The notes under the pieces: generated by a model
What the model saw: the letters and a program-made list of their open reading frames with translations, nothing else
Told to the model about the DNA's origin: nothing
Database searches by the model: none
Assembly (NCBI RefSeq): GCF_024494595.1
Contig: NZ_JANHDI010000001.1
Location: 1-64,000 of the forward strand
Length of the DNA stretch: 64,000 bases
Reading direction: 5' to 3'
Source of the DNA: Halobellus rarus
GTDB lineage: Archaea; Halobacteriota; Halobacteria; Halobacteriales; Haloferacaceae
Program-made: the position numbers and the translations under genes
Shown here: one piece after another, positions 47,878 to 57,933 of the stretch
Layout: each line of letters begins with the position of its first letter
Position numbering within the stretch: position 1 is the first letter of the stretch

Positions 47878-49040
47878 TGTGCGGTCAGGACGTGGGCCAC
47901 GGTATGGGCGTCCGCGACGCCGCCTTCGTTGATGAGAAGCGCGGTGTCGGCGTCGGCTACCTGTCGTTTACCGGCCCGTCCGGTGAGCTGTTCGTAGGCT
48001 TCGACCGCCTGCAACAGCCCGGTCGCTCCGATCGGGTGCCCGCGGGCCTTCAGTCCGCCGCTGGTGTTGATCTGGACGTCAGTCCAGCCCGCCGACCGGT
48101 CCCCGGGATCCTCGACGGTCTCGATTCCGCGACCCTCGGGGGCGAACTCGGCGGCCTCGGCCAGCAGCGCCTCGCAGACGGTGAAGGCGTCGTGCACTTC
48201 CGCGACGTCGATATCCGCGGCGCCAACGCCGGCGTCCTCGTAGGCGGTCGAGGCAGCCACGTTCGCCCCCTCGACGAACGTCAGGTCGCGCTCCGCGACG
48301 GCGAGGTTGTTGGCCGCCGAGCCGACGCCGGCCACGCGGACCGCGTCGGGGCGGCTCTGCAGGTCGGCCGCCACCTCGTCGTTCGCGACGACGACGGCCG
48401 CGGCACCGTCGGTAACCGGCGCACAGTCGTACAGTTTCAGTGGGGGAGCGACGTCGGGAGCGTCCATGACTGTATCGATATCGACCGCTTGCTGGAACAT
48501 CGCTCGTGGGTTGTCCGCCGCGTTCCGATGGTTCTTCACGGCGATCCTGCCCAGGTCTCGTTCCGTCGCGTCGGTCTCGTGGAGGTATCGCCGCGCGAGC
48601 AGGGCGTACGTGGCGGGCGCGGTGATCCCGGACCGCTGTTCTAAGGCCCGCTCGAAGGCGGCACCGAGCGCGTTCGTGGCGCCTTCGGTCCCGCCGGCGG
48701 TCATCTTCTCGACGCCGCAGGCCAGCACTGCGTCGTGGACGCCCGCCCGAACGTCCCGGACTGCGTTCTTGAGCGCGAGCGCACCAGCGGCCGCACACGC
48801 CTCGACGCGCTCTGCGGGGACGTTCCGCAGGCCGGCCCACTCGGCCATGAGTGTTCCCTGCATGATCTGATTTTCGTACCGTTCGGACTGGGCGCCGACG
48901 TACAGGCCGTCGACGACGTCGGCCGGATCGGGCAACTCCTCGAACGCCTCGGCCAGTGCCCTCGAGAACAAGTCGCGGCCGGGCAGGTCTGTCTTACCCA
49001 GCGGAGAGGAACCGACCGCGATGAGATGAGCTGTTGACAT
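47874..49040 (-). CDS. thiolase-family acyltransferase (SCP2-thiolase type)
   Basis: 388 residues. The nucleophile Cys82 lies in RVEACAAAGALALKNA. The catalytic His motifs appear as VAEVHDAFTVCEALL and SGGLKARGHPIGATG. The usual C-terminal CxG cysteine is replaced, as in non-classical SCP2-type thiolases, so a simple biosynthetic acetoacetyl-CoA thiolase role is not certain. It is followed by the DUF35 partner gene. It is divergent from an acyl-CoA ligase at 49187, suggesting a fatty-acid or related acyl-CoA degradation module. Confidence 0.9.
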   Translation of the reverse strand: MSTAHLIAVGSSPLGKTDLPGRDLFSRALAEAFEELPDPADVVDGLYVGAQSERYENQIMQGTLMAEWAGLRNVPAERVEACAAAGALALKNAVRDVRAGVHDAVLACGVEKMTAGGTEGATNALGAAFERALEQRSGITAPATYALLARRYLHETDATERDLGRIAVKNHRNAADNPRAMFQQAVDIDTVMDAPDVAPPLKLYDCAPVTDGAAAVVVANDEVAADLQSRPDAVRVAGVGSAANNLAVAERDLTFVEGANVAASTAYEDAGVGAADIDVAEVHDAFTVCEALLAEAAEFAPEGRGIETVEDPGDRSAGWTDVQINTSGGLKARGHPIGATGLLQAVEAYEQLTGRAGKRQVADADTALLINEGGVADAHTVAHVLTAQ

Positions 49041-49186
49041 CCTCTATGGGTCGTAAACTATTGATATTAACAGTTTGGTCGCGAACCCGGCAGAAGTTGA
49101 CTCTTGTCGTCGCAACCGAGTGACACAGTGTGCACTTTTGCCGTTGAGAAAGAACTTTACGTGCCACAGTCACGTCTTGGCATAGC

Positions 49187-50767
49187 ATGCACAGACCGAT
49201 GACGACGCTCGACTTCCTCGACAGGGGGATCGACGTCTACGGCGACGCTGTCGGCGTGGTCGCTCACGACGGCACCGAGTACACCTACGCCGAGTTCGGC
49301 GAGCGGGTCGACCGCGCGGCGGCGACGCTCTCCGATCTCGGCATCGAGCAGGGCGACCGCGTGGCGCTGCTCTCACCGAACACACACTGGTTTCTGGAGA
49401 CGCTGTTCGCGATCAACGTCCTCGGGGCCGTCTCGGTCCCGCTCAACTACCGACTCATCGCCGAGGACTACGAGTACATCCTCGACGACTGCGGGGCCCG
49501 GGCGGTCGTCGCCGACCACGAGTACGCCGAGAAGGTCGAGGCGATCCGCGACCGGGTGCCCGCCGCGACGTTCGTCGCCAACCCGGCCGACCGCGTCGAC
49601 GGCGACTGGCGCGACTACGAGTCACTCCTGGAGGGGGCCGACCCCGACGCGGTCGAGCGCCCCGACATCTCCGAGGACGACCCCGCGACGATCAACTACA
49701 CGAGCGGGACGACCGGCGACCCGAAGGGCGTGGTCCGCACCCACCGCACCGAACACTGGCACGCGCTGATCACCACCCACCACACCGAGGTCAGCGACGA
49801 CGACGCCTACCTCTGGACGCTCCCGATGTTCCACGTCAACGGGTGGGGCTATCCCTACGTCATCACCGGCGTCGGCGGGACACACGTCTGCCAGCGCCAC
49901 TTCGATGCCGAGGGCGCTTTCGAGCGCATCCACGCCCACGACGTGACCTACCTCTGTGGCGCGCCGACGGTCCTCGACCGGATGATCGATCACTACCAGA
50001 CCCACGACGTCGCGGCGACCGGTGACAAGCCGGTCAGGATCGCGACCGCGGCCAGCCCGCCGCCAGAGTCCACTATCCGGACCGTCGAGGACGAACTCGG
50101 CTGGAACATTTTGCACGTCTACGGGCTGACCGAGACCGGCCCGCTGATCACGACGAGCAACTCGCCGCGCCGGATCGAGAGCGAGGGTCGCTTCGCGATC
50201 AAGACCCGCCAGGGCCACGCCATGCTCGGGACCGAAGTGCGCGTCGTCGACGAGGACGGCGAGGACGTCCCCCCCGACGACGAGACGATGGGCGAGATCG
50301 TCGTCCGCGGCAACCAGGTCATGGACCGCTACTGGAACAAGCCCGAGCGGACCCGGGAGGCCTTCGCCGGCCGGGTCGACGGGTGGTTCCACACCGGCGA
50401 CTTCGCCACTATCGACGAACGCGGGATGGTCGCGATCAAGGACCGCAAGAAGGACGTCATCATCAGCGGCGGCGAGAACATCTCCAGCGTCGAGGTCGAG
50501 GACGCCCTCTACGACCACCCCGACATCGAGCGCGTCGCCGTGATCGGCGTCCCCCACGAGAAGTGGGGCGAAACGCCCAAAGCAATCGTCGTGCCCGCCG
50601 TCGGCGCGGATCTCACCGAGGACGGGGTCATCGAGTTCGCCCGCGACAACCTCGCGCACTTCAAGTGCCCGACCGTCGTCGAGTTCGTCGGCGACCTCCC
50701 GGAAACCTCGACGGGCAAGATCCGCAAGGTCGAACTTCGGGAGTCCCACGGCGAGCCCGTCGAATGA
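49187..50767 (+). CDS. acyl-CoA ligase (AMP-binding, long-chain fatty acid type)
   Basis: A 526-residue adenylate-forming enzyme. The P-loop-like motif is NYTSGTTGDPKGVVR (near residue 164). The A5 core VYGLTETGPLIT, the A8 hinge GWFHTGDFATIDERGMV and the C-terminal catalytic Lys in TSTGKIRKVEL are all intact. The ligase activates a carboxylate with ATP and CoA. The fatty-acid chain preference cannot be read from sequence. The ATG at 49187 or 49199 is possible; a TTTACG element about 30 bp upstream of 49187 favours the first. Divergent from the thiolase pair. Confidence 0.92.
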   Translation: MHRPMTTLDFLDRGIDVYGDAVGVVAHDGTEYTYAEFGERVDRAAATLSDLGIEQGDRVALLSPNTHWFLETLFAINVLGAVSVPLNYRLIAEDYEYILDDCGARAVVADHEYAEKVEAIRDRVPAATFVANPADRVDGDWRDYESLLEGADPDAVERPDISEDDPATINYTSGTTGDPKGVVRTHRTEHWHALITTHHTEVSDDDAYLWTLPMFHVNGWGYPYVITGVGGTHVCQRHFDAEGAFERIHAHDVTYLCGAPTVLDRMIDHYQTHDVAATGDKPVRIATAASPPPESTIRTVEDELGWNILHVYGLTETGPLITTSNSPRRIESEGRFAIKTRQGHAMLGTEVRVVDEDGEDVPPDDETMGEIVVRGNQVMDRYWNKPERTREAFAGRVDGWFHTGDFATIDERGMVAIKDRKKDVIISGGENISSVEVEDALYDHPDIERVAVIGVPHEKWGETPKAIVVPAVGADLTEDGVIEFARDNLAHFKCPTVVEFVGDLPETSTGKIRKVELRESHGEPVE

Positions 50768-50848
50768 TTCCGACCGTGACCGCCGACACCGTTCGAGGTC
50801 ATCACGCCGATGGCGTTGCGGGCGTGTCCGAGTAATCCACGGAAAGGA

Positions 50849-50872
50849 GCCACGGGCCACCGCGCCCGTGGC
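50849..50872. terminator. GC-rich hairpin between convergent genes
   Basis: GCCACGGGC (50849-50857) pairs perfectly with GCCCGTGGC (50864-50872) across a six-base loop, between the ligase gene and the leftward DedA gene. It may act for both strands. Archaeal termination needs a T-run, which is absent, so its role is uncertain. Confidence 0.5.
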
Positions 50873-50892
50873 GGCCCCCGACTCTCTGTCTC

Positions 50893-51417
50893 CTACAGCA
50901 GCGTGCCGGCGTACAGGTACAATCCCGCCAGCGCGACCTCGAAGAGCAGCGTGCCCAGCGCCGACAGCGCGAGGAACTGCCGGTCGTCCATCTCGGCGAA
51001 CCCGGCGGGGACGGTGAGCATTCCCCGCGTAAACAGCAGCGCGTTGCTCACGGGAACGACGACCGGGCCCCACCGCTCGAACCAGCCGTCGAACCGGTCG
51101 AGTTTCGACTCGTCGATGCGGAACCACGACTTCGCGAGGAGGTACTCGCGGCCGCCGCGCTGAGCCACCTTGAACAGCGCGTACTGTCCGACCGTGGCAC
51201 CGAGAACCGCGACGGCGAGGATCGGAATCAGCGAATCACCGCCGAGCAGCAGCAGCGACCCGGGGACGATGAGTTCGCTCGGCATGAAGTACATCAGCAT
51301 CGCGCCTTCGAGCACGAAGACGCCGAAGAGCGCGACGTAGGCCCACTCGGACTCCAGAAGCGCCAGTAGGCGGGGGGGCATCGCGTCGAGCTGGAGGGCG
51401 ACCGCGAGCGACTGCAT
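50893..51417 (-). CDS. DedA/SNARE-associated-type membrane protein
   Basis: A 174-residue polytopic membrane protein with the DedA pattern: FLVLEGAML-like first spans (VFVLEGAMLMYFMPSELIVPGSLLLLGG), ATVGQYALFKVAQRGGREY, and a re-entrant/positive motif RWGPVVVPVSNALLFTRGMLTVPAG. DedA proteins move lipid carriers and maintain membrane potential in bacteria. Archaeal roles are not established. Start ATG at 51417. Convergent with the ligase, divergent from hemB. Confidence 0.87.
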   Translation of the reverse strand: MQSLAVALQLDAMPPRLLALLESEWAYVALFGVFVLEGAMLMYFMPSELIVPGSLLLLGGDSLIPILAVAVLGATVGQYALFKVAQRGGREYLLAKSWFRIDESKLDRFDGWFERWGPVVVPVSNALLFTRGMLTVPAGFAEMDDRQFLALSALGTLLFEVALAGLYLYAGTLL

Positions 51418-51544
51418 CGTCTTCCCTTACCCGGGAGCGGCACAAACACGTTTCGCTCCGGGTCTCATCACCGGTGGGTCGGACACCACTGTCCCTCCGC
51501 GCGCAGTCCGATGCGGTTTTTTCCCCCGATCACGAAGCCCGGCT

Positions 51545-52525
51545 ATGGACCTCACCGACCGTCCGCGACGGCTCCGACGCGACGGCATCAGACCGCTCGT
51601 CAGCGAGACCCGCCTGGACGCGCGGGACCTCGTCGCGCCGATATTCGTCGACGCGACGACCGACGAGCGCCTCCCGATCGAGTCGATGCCGAACCAGGAG
51701 CGCGTCCCCGTCGACGGCGCGGTCGACCGCGTCGAGGAGATACGCGAGACCGGCGTCGAGGCGGTGATGGTGTTCGGCATTCCCGAGTCGAAGGACGAGC
51801 GCGGCACGCGCGCCTGGGCTGAAGACGGCGTCGTCCAGGAGGCCGTCCGCCGGATCACCGCCGAGACGGACGCCTACGTGATCACCGACGTCTGCCTCTG
51901 TGAGTTCACCAGCCACGGTCACTGCGGCGTCCTCGAAGCCGACGCGGAGTCGGACCCCACCCTCACGGTCCGGAACGACCCGACGCTCGACCTGCTGGCG
52001 AAGACGGCCGTCTCTCACGCGGCGGCGGGCGCGGATATGGTCGCGCCGAGTTCGATGACCGACGGGATGGTGGGTGCCATCCGCGAGGGCCTCGACGAGG
52101 CGGGCCACGCGTCGGTGCCGATTATGTCATACGCCGCGAAGTACGAGAGCGCCTTCTACGGCCCCTTCCGCGACGCGGCCGACGGCGCGCCGGCGTTCGG
52201 CGATCGGCGGCACTACCAGATGGATCCCGCGAACGGCCGCGAAGCGCTCCGGGAAGTCGGTCTCGACGTCGAGCAGGGCGCGGACGTGCTGATGGTCAAA
52301 CCCGCGCTCGCGTACCTCGACGTCGTGCGTGCGATCCGCGACTCGTTCGACCATCCGGTGGCCGCGTACAACGTCTCCGGCGAGTACGCGATGGTGCACG
52401 CCGCCGCCGAGAAGGGATGGCTCGACCTCGAAGCGGCGGCCTACGAGTCCCTGCTCGCGATGAAGCGGGCGGGCGCGGATCTCATCGTCACGTACTTCGC
52501 CGAGACGCTCGCCGACCGGGTCTGA
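51545..52525 (+). CDS. hemB: porphobilinogen synthase (delta-aminolevulinate dehydratase)
   Basis: 326 residues. It joins two 5-aminolevulinates to porphobilinogen in heme/siroheme synthesis. The zinc-type metal motif is DVCLCEFTSHGHCG. The first Schiff-base lysine lies in MSYAAKYESAFYGPFR and the second in VLMVKPALAYLDVV. RPRRLR near the N-terminus is the usual arm. All catalytic residues are present. The rest of the pathway (hemL, hemC, SUMT, hemD) lies at 57.9-63.3 kb, so the genes are near but not in one operon. Confidence 0.96.
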   Translation: MDLTDRPRRLRRDGIRPLVSETRLDARDLVAPIFVDATTDERLPIESMPNQERVPVDGAVDRVEEIRETGVEAVMVFGIPESKDERGTRAWAEDGVVQEAVRRITAETDAYVITDVCLCEFTSHGHCGVLEADAESDPTLTVRNDPTLDLLAKTAVSHAAAGADMVAPSSMTDGMVGAIREGLDEAGHASVPIMSYAAKYESAFYGPFRDAADGAPAFGDRRHYQMDPANGREALREVGLDVEQGADVLMVKPALAYLDVVRAIRDSFDHPVAAYNVSGEYAMVHAAAEKGWLDLEAAAYESLLAMKRAGADLIVTYFAETLADRV

Positions 52526-52842
52526 AGATACCGTTCGAACGGTCGATATCACCACTACTATCGGGCGCGCACCCGCTGAAACGGACGCTTTGGCAGGATT
52601 TGCCTGAACGTACGTCCATCTAATCCGGAGATTGATGTCGATATCTACCCATCTCTCCACCTTATACTCATTATATTCTTATCCAAATCATACGAATGTC
52701 TGGATAGACATAGGTATTTTAGACATATTCAACTCCAAAATTTATATACTACCTTTGCTTGAGAATCTCCCGTGATACAAACCACGAATCACAGCGAATT
52801 TGGAGCACCACTGGACGAACGTTCGAAGCTGGAGGTGAAAGT
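52526..52842 (+). promoter_or_regulatory. AT-rich control region of the first amt-glnK pair
   Basis: No gene. A TATA element (TTTATATA, 52741-52748) and a GGAGGTGA ribosome-binding site (52831-52838) leave a ~70-nt leader. A 14-bp palindrome TGTCT-GGAT-AGACA lies at 52697-52710. Near the 3' end is GGACGAACGTTCGAAG (52813-52828), similar to the region before the second pair. Probably nitrogen-responsive, by analogy. Confidence 0.6.
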
Positions 52843-54255
52843 ATGGTAACGCCGTTACAGGTCGATCCGACCGCCGTCGCGAACGGGATCAACAACGTGT
52901 GGGTGCTGATGGTCACGTTCCTGATCTTCTTCATGCAGCCGGGCTTCGCGCTGCTGGAGTCGGGGCAGGTCCGCGCGAAGAACGTCGGGAACGTGCTGAT
53001 GAAGAACATGAGCGACTGGTTCCTCGGGACGATAATCTACTTCGTCGTCGGCGCGGGCGTCGTCGGAGTCGCCGGAGCGCTCACCTCTGGTGGCGGAATC
53101 TCCGGCGCGTTCGCACACATCAGCGATCCGAACGCGTGGATCGGCTGGCTCTTCGGCGCGGTGTTCGCGATGACGGCCGCGACGATCGTCTCCGGAGCCG
53201 TCGCCGAGCGGATGAACTTCGACGCGTACGTGCTGTTCACCATCGTGATGACGGCGATCATCTACCCCGTCGTCGTCGGCTTCACGTGGGGCGGCGGCCT
53301 CCTCTCCGCCGGCGGCTACATCGGCAGCGCGCTCGGTGCGGGTTACCTCGACTTCGCCGGTGCGACCGTCGTCCACATGTGCGGCGGGATCGCCGGCCTG
53401 GTCGCGGCCAAACTCGTCGGGGCGCGCAAGGGCCGCTACGACGCGAACGGCAACAGCCAGCCGATCCCGGGTCACTCGATGCTCTTGGCCGTCCTCGGGA
53501 CGTTCATCCTGGCGTTCGGCTGGTACGGCTTCAACGTCGGCACGCAGGCGACGATCCTAGCCGTCGGCGACGACGGGTCGCTCACGTTCATGGGCGCCGC
53601 GCTCGGTCGCGTCGCGCTCGTGACGACGCTCGGAATGAGCGCGGGCGGTGCGATGGCGATGCTCACCTCCGCGCGCTACCAGGGTAAGCCCGACCCACTC
53701 TGGACCGCTAACGGACTGCTGGCCGGCCTCGTGGCCGTCACGGGCGCGGTCCCGCACGTCACGTGGTGGGGCGGCGCACTCCTGGGCGGCCTCGGCGGCT
53801 TCCTGGTCCTGCCCGCGTTCCGCTTCACCGTCGACACGCTGAAAGTGGACGACGTCTGCGGCGTCTTCGCCGTCCACGGTGTCGCCGGCGCGGTCGGAAC
53901 GGCGCTGATTCCGATCTTCGCGGTCGGCGGCTTCGCGATCAATCAGTTCGCGCTGCAGGTCGTCGGCGTCGTCGTCATCGCCCTGTGGACGGTCGTCGCG
54001 TCGGCGATCGTGCTGTACGTGCTCGACGCGGCCGTCGGCCTCCGCGTGACCGAGGAAGAAGAGACCGAGGGCCTCGACGAGGGCGAACACGGCGTCTCGG
54101 TCTACCCCGAGTTCGTGCCGAACGAGCGCCGCGAGAGCACCGTCGCCACCGACGGCGGCGAACTCCGCACCGACGGCGGCGAACTCCGCACTGACGATGG
54201 CGCGGCTCTCGACGACCTCGCCGACGGGGGCACGGAGGTGAGTTCCGATGAGTGA
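52843..54255 (+). CDS. amt: ammonium transporter (Amt), copy 1
   Basis: A 470-residue channel with about 11 membrane spans. Family motifs are [49 protein letters not shown] and [17 protein letters not shown] (His of the conducting twin-His pair). The C-terminal ~80 residues are soluble and include two near-identical TDGGELR repeats. Start ATG at 52843 with a strong ribosome-binding site. glnK overlaps its last eight bases, so PII is coregulated and can block the channel. Confidence 0.96.
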   Translation: MVTPLQVDPTAVANGINNVWVLMVTFLIFFMQPGFALLESGQVRAKNVGNVLMKNMSDWFLGTIIYFVVGAGVVGVAGALTSGGGISGAFAHISDPNAWIGWLFGAVFAMTAATIVSGAVAERMNFDAYVLFTIVMTAIIYPVVVGFTWGGGLLSAGGYIGSALGAGYLDFAGATVVHMCGGIAGLVAAKLVGARKGRYDANGNSQPIPGHSMLLAVLGTFILAFGWYGFNVGTQATILAVGDDGSLTFMGAALGRVALVTTLGMSAGGAMAMLTSARYQGKPDPLWTANGLLAGLVAVTGAVPHVTWWGGALLGGLGGFLVLPAFRFTVDTLKVDDVCGVFAVHGVAGAVGTALIPIFAVGGFAINQFALQVVGVVVIALWTVVASAIVLYVLDAAVGLRVTEEEETEGLDEGEHGVSVYPEFVPNERRESTVATDGGELRTDGGELRTDDGAALDDLADGGTEVSSDE

Positions 54256-54610
54256 CTCCGCCGACACGGACATCAAGATGGTGGTGGCGTACATCAGGCC
54301 CGACAAACTCGGCGACGTGAAGCAGTCGCTCGCGGAGGCGGGCGCGCCGTCGCTGACGGTGACGAACGTGTCCGGTCGGGGCTCCCAGCCGGCGAAGAAG
54401 GGGCAGTGGCGCGGCGAGGAGTACACGGTCGACCTCCACCAGAAGGTGAAGGTCGAGTGCGTCGTCGCCGACATCCCCGCACAGGACGTCGTCGACGCCA
54501 TCCAAGCCGGCGCGAACACCGGCGAACCCGGAGACGGGAAGATATTCGTCCTCCCCGTGGAGTCGGCCCACCAGATCCGCACCGGAACGACCGGGCCCGA
54601 CGCGGTGTAG
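54248..54610 (+). CDS. glnK: nitrogen regulatory protein PII, copy 1
   Basis: A 120-residue trimeric signal protein. [20 protein letters not shown] is followed by the T-loop [19 protein letters not shown] with the conserved Tyr, and the ATP/2-oxoglutarate-binding C-terminus [19 protein letters not shown]. It binds and closes the ammonium channel encoded just upstream when nitrogen is ample. Compared with copy 2, only the first residues and a few positions differ. Overlap with amt shows coupled translation. Confidence 0.96.
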   Translation: MSDSADTDIKMVVAYIRPDKLGDVKQSLAEAGAPSLTVTNVSGRGSQPAKKGQWRGEEYTVDLHQKVKVECVVADIPAQDVVDAIQAGANTGEPGDGKIFVLPVESAHQIRTGTTGPDAV

Positions 54611-55122
54611 TTCCCCCTGCAGACACTTTTTTCGAACGCTCAGTCGCTGTCCTGTGGCTTCGATCGACGGCAGATCCGATTTCGGTCTGTGACTGACCTG
54701 CTATCGTAGTGTTCGCAGGGTTTCGCTCACTCGATCGCACGCCAGCGTTCGGCCGGCTGCGTGATCGTTTGCAAATCGACCGCCGCTTCCGGCGGGACGC
54801 ACCCCTTTCCGTCGAACGCGCTCGACAGCCCCGCGCGTCGCTCGCTCCATATTTCTAGAGTGCTGACACTATGTCTGTAACAAAATACGGCAACATTTGT
54901 CCGCCTCCTCCCGACATTACGCCCTTATATTCCTTTTATTCCATAGTAATTTTGACATACGTGTGTATACCATCAGCAAATTTTACAATATAAACGATAA
55001 GTGTTTTAATACTCTATGTAGATAGGTCATACCGAGATTCGGAAAACGAATCCGACCAAAATTCACCAAATGATGTACGAACGTCCAAGCCAAATTGACG
55101 CACCATCCACGAGAGGTACCGT
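54611..55122 (+). promoter_or_regulatory. AT-rich control region between the two amt-glnK pairs
   Basis: About 510 bp without a gene. The last 250 bp are far more AT-rich than the genome, with a TATA element TTTTAATA at 55004-55011, a ~90-nt leader and GAGGT before the ATG. The palindrome GACA-CTA-TGTC is at 54865-54875. ACGAACGTCCAAG (55077-55089) resembles the pre-amt1 sequence. The 5' half carries the dispersed element copy C. Confidence 0.6.
54729..54776. repeat. dispersed element copy C (inverted)
   Basis: ACTCGATCGCAC (54729-54740) and TTGCAAAT (54769-54776). Read on the minus strand this is ATTTGCAA then GTGCGATCGAGTGAG, in the same order and spacing as copies A and B. It lies behind glnK copy 1. 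Confidence 0.65.
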
Positions 55123-56541
55123 ATGCTGAGCGCGACGCTGCAGTCCGATCTGTCCGCGGTCGTTCAGGGCGTGAACCTGATGTGGGTCCTGATGGTCACG
55201 TTCCTGATCTTCTTCATGCACGCCGGATTCGCGATGCTCGAAGCGGGGCAGGTTCGCTCGAAGAACGTCGCGAACCAGTTGACCAAGAACCTCCTGACCT
55301 GGAGCGTCGGGGTGATCGTCTTCTTCCTCGTCGGCGCGGGGGTCTCGACGATCGTCGGCGGCGCGACCGGCGGGGGATCCTACTCCGTCGTCGGCGCGTT
55401 CACCGACCTGTACGCGCCCGAGGCCGGCTCCGCGGGGGCCTGGGTCAACTGGCTCTTCGGCGCGGTGTTCGCGATGACGGCCGCGACGATCGTCTCCGGA
55501 GCCGTCGCCGGCCGCGCGAAGCTCCGCGCGTACGTGGGCTACACGATCCTCCTGGCCGGGGTCATCTACCCGGTGGTCACCGGCTTCACCTGGGGCGGCG
55601 GCTTCCTCGACGCGCTCGGGTTCTACGACTTCGCCGGCGGCGTGATCGTCCACGCGATGGGCGGCATCGCCGGTCTCACCGCCGCGTGGATCATCGGCCC
55701 GCGGATGAACCGCTTCAACGACGACGGCTCCGTGAACGTCATCCCGGGCCACTCGATGACGTTCGCGGTCCTCGGGACGCTCATCCTGGCGTTCGGCTGG
55801 TACGGCTTCAACGTCGGGACCTCGGCGTCGCCGCTGGCGCTCTCTGACTCGGGCGAGGTCGTCCTCGGCTCCTTCCAGACCGTCGGGCGCGTCGCGCTCG
55901 TGACGACGCTCGGGATGGCCGCCGGCGCGATCGGTGCCGCGGCGGTCGCGACGTACAAGACCGGCAAGGTCGACACGCTCTACGTGGCTAACGGTCTCCT
56001 GGCCGGCCTCGTCGGCGTCACTTCCGTCACCGACGTCATCGTCTGGCCGGGCGCGCTCGCCATCGGCCTGCTCGCCGGGGCGCAGCTGCCGATCGTCTTC
56101 GAGTTCGTCGAGAAGCGCCTCCAGATCGACGACGTCTGTGCGGTCTTCCCGGTTCACGGCTCCGCGGGCATCCTCGGGGCGCTCGCGTACCCCTTCGCCG
56201 CGACGGCGTTCTGGAACGGCAACGCGTCGTTCCTCTCGCTCGCGATCCCGCAGGTCGTCGGCGTCGTCGTCATCGCCGTGTGGACGTTCGCGGCGACCGC
56301 GCTGGTCTTCGGCGCGTTCCGCGCCGCGGGGCAGGCGCGCGTCTCTAACGAACACGAACTCGAAGGGCTCGACTCCTCCGAACACGGCGTCGACACCTAC
56401 CCCGAATTCGGCCGCCCGGACGAGTCCGGTGCTCGCGTCGACGGCGGGATGATCCGCCCCGACGGCGGGACCGTCCGCGCGCGCTCGGAGTCGACCAGCG
56501 CCGAAACCGTTTCGGACGACGAAACCGAGGCTGACCTATGA
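55123..56541 (+). CDS. amt: ammonium transporter (Amt), copy 2
   Basis: 472 residues, ~11 spans. Motifs are nearly those of copy 1: [49 protein letters not shown] and [17 protein letters not shown]. The Met-for-Cys and Ala-for-Met changes in the pore segment (HAMGGIAG versus HMCGGIAG) show the copies are diverged paralogues, not a recent duplication. A Ser/Asp-rich soluble tail ends the protein. Overlaps its glnK partner by four bases. It may have different affinity or expression from copy 1. Confidence 0.95.
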   Translation: MLSATLQSDLSAVVQGVNLMWVLMVTFLIFFMHAGFAMLEAGQVRSKNVANQLTKNLLTWSVGVIVFFLVGAGVSTIVGGATGGGSYSVVGAFTDLYAPEAGSAGAWVNWLFGAVFAMTAATIVSGAVAGRAKLRAYVGYTILLAGVIYPVVTGFTWGGGFLDALGFYDFAGGVIVHAMGGIAGLTAAWIIGPRMNRFNDDGSVNVIPGHSMTFAVLGTLILAFGWYGFNVGTSASPLALSDSGEVVLGSFQTVGRVALVTTLGMAAGAIGAAAVATYKTGKVDTLYVANGLLAGLVGVTSVTDVIVWPGALAIGLLAGAQLPIVFEFVEKRLQIDDVCAVFPVHGSAGILGALAYPFAATAFWNGNASFLSLAIPQVVGVVVIAVWTFAATALVFGAFRAAGQARVSNEHELEGLDSSEHGVDTYPEFGRPDESGARVDGGMIRPDGGTVRARSESTSAETVSDDETEADL

Positions 56542-56930
56542 GCGACACGCAACCGACTGACGGCGGGCCGACGGGAAGCACCGACGCGGAGATCAAGATG
56601 GTGGTGGCGTACATCCGCCCCGACAAGCTCTCCGACGTCAAACAGGGGCTCGCGGAGGCGGGCGCGCCGTCGCTGACGGTGACGAACGTGTCCGGACGGG
56701 GCTCCCAGCCGGCGAAGAAGGGGCAGTGGCGCGGCGAGGAGTACACGGTCGACCTCCACCAGAAGGTGAAGATCGAGTGCGTCGTCGCCGACATCCCCGC
56801 ACAGGACGTCGTCGACGCTATCGCCGAATCCGCCCGTACGGGCGAGAAGGGCGACGGCAAGGTGTTCGTCCTCCCCGTCGAATCGGCGCGGCAGATCCGC
56901 ACGGGCAAGAGCGGACCCGAAGCAGTCTAA
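56538..56930 (+). CDS. glnK: nitrogen regulatory protein PII, copy 2
   Basis: A 130-residue PII protein. It is almost identical to copy 1 from [13 protein letters not shown] through [19 protein letters not shown], with the T-loop Tyr in [12 protein letters not shown]. The N-terminus has about ten extra residues ([13 protein letters not shown]). The near-identity of the two PII proteins compared with the more diverged channels suggests gene conversion or strong constraint, and mixed trimers are possible. Confidence 0.95.
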   Translation: MSDTQPTDGGPTGSTDAEIKMVVAYIRPDKLSDVKQGLAEAGAPSLTVTNVSGRGSQPAKKGQWRGEEYTVDLHQKVKIECVVADIPAQDVVDAIAESARTGEKGDGKVFVLPVESARQIRTGKSGPEAV

Positions 56931-57033
56931 GACGACCTTCGAGACGGTCAGTTCCGTCTCGTCCCCGTGTTGGCGCTCGTCTTTTTTATCGCGGAGAGAA
57001 AGAGCAAAGACGGCCGGTCCTCGCAGTTCCGGT

Positions 57034-57858
57034 GTGCAGCCCACGCCGGTCACCGCGGTCGGACTGCTCGTCGCCCTCGTCGGGTTCGCGGCGCTCGATC
57101 GGGTCCGACGAGCCGTCAGTGCGGCCGAGGACTCAACGCCCACGGACGGGCCGCGGTCGATCGACCTCCGCGAACACGCCTGGAAGTGGGTGATTCCGGC
57201 CGTGCTGCTGCTCGTCGTCGCCGCCGAGGGCGACTCCCTCGCTTCGATCGGCTGGCGAGTCGAGTCCCCGTCGGTGCTCCTCGGGCAGGTGCTCGTCGGG
57301 TTCGGCGTCCTTGTCGGATCGCACGTTCTCACGGCACCGCTGTGGGCGCGCGTCGGCGACGGCGGTGACAGCCTCGCGGCCGGGATCGGCTCCTTCGCGT
57401 CGCTCTCGACGCCCGAGCGCCTGTTCGTCGCGTTCACCGCCGGGGCGACCGAGGAGACCGCCTTCCACGGCTACGCGCTCGAACGACTGCTCTCGCTCAC
57501 CGGGAGCGCCCCGCTGGCGGGCGGTCTCTCCGCCGCCGCCTTCGTGGTCGGGCACGCGGGCGACACCTGGGACCGCGACGCGATCCGCCGGATCGCACAG
57601 CCGGCGCTCGTGATGACGCTCCTGTACCTCTGGTTCCGGTCGTTGCCCGCGCTCATCGCGATCCACGCGCTGAACGACTCGCTCGCGCTCCTCCTCGCCG
57701 ATCGGTTCGACGACCTCGCGGGCGACAGCGACTCGGACGGAGAGAACCCGGACGCTTCCGAGGCCGCCGACTCGGACGCCGGGAACTCGGACCCGGACGT
57801 CGCCGACACCTCTGCGGACACCGACGCGTCGTCCCTGGCGTGGCTCCGCGGCGAGTGA
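57034..57858 (+). CDS. CPBP-family intramembrane metalloprotease
   Basis: A 274-residue membrane protein with about seven spans. Active-site motifs are EETAFHGYALERLL (near residue 146), AAFVVGHAGD and IAIHALNDSLALLL, giving the Glu-Glu and His set of the CPBP/Rce1-like family. The variation Phe-His for the usual Arg-Gly in EExxxRG is notable. A ~50-residue acidic tail follows. Start is the GTG at 57034. It may mature peptides or membrane proteins. Unlike the one at 38831-40025, it is intact. Confidence 0.87.
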   Translation: MQPTPVTAVGLLVALVGFAALDRVRRAVSAAEDSTPTDGPRSIDLREHAWKWVIPAVLLLVVAAEGDSLASIGWRVESPSVLLGQVLVGFGVLVGSHVLTAPLWARVGDGGDSLAAGIGSFASLSTPERLFVAFTAGATEETAFHGYALERLLSLTGSAPLAGGLSAAAFVVGHAGDTWDRDAIRRIAQPALVMTLLYLWFRSLPALIAIHALNDSLALLLADRFDDLAGDSDSDGENPDASEAADSDAGNSDPDVADTSADTDASSLAWLRGE

Positions 57859-57933
57859 CCGCACCTCGGTCCCGTCCCGGAGGCACGAGGGGAAGCGACA
57901 AGGATTTTGCACGCGCCGGTCGAAACGCTGTCT

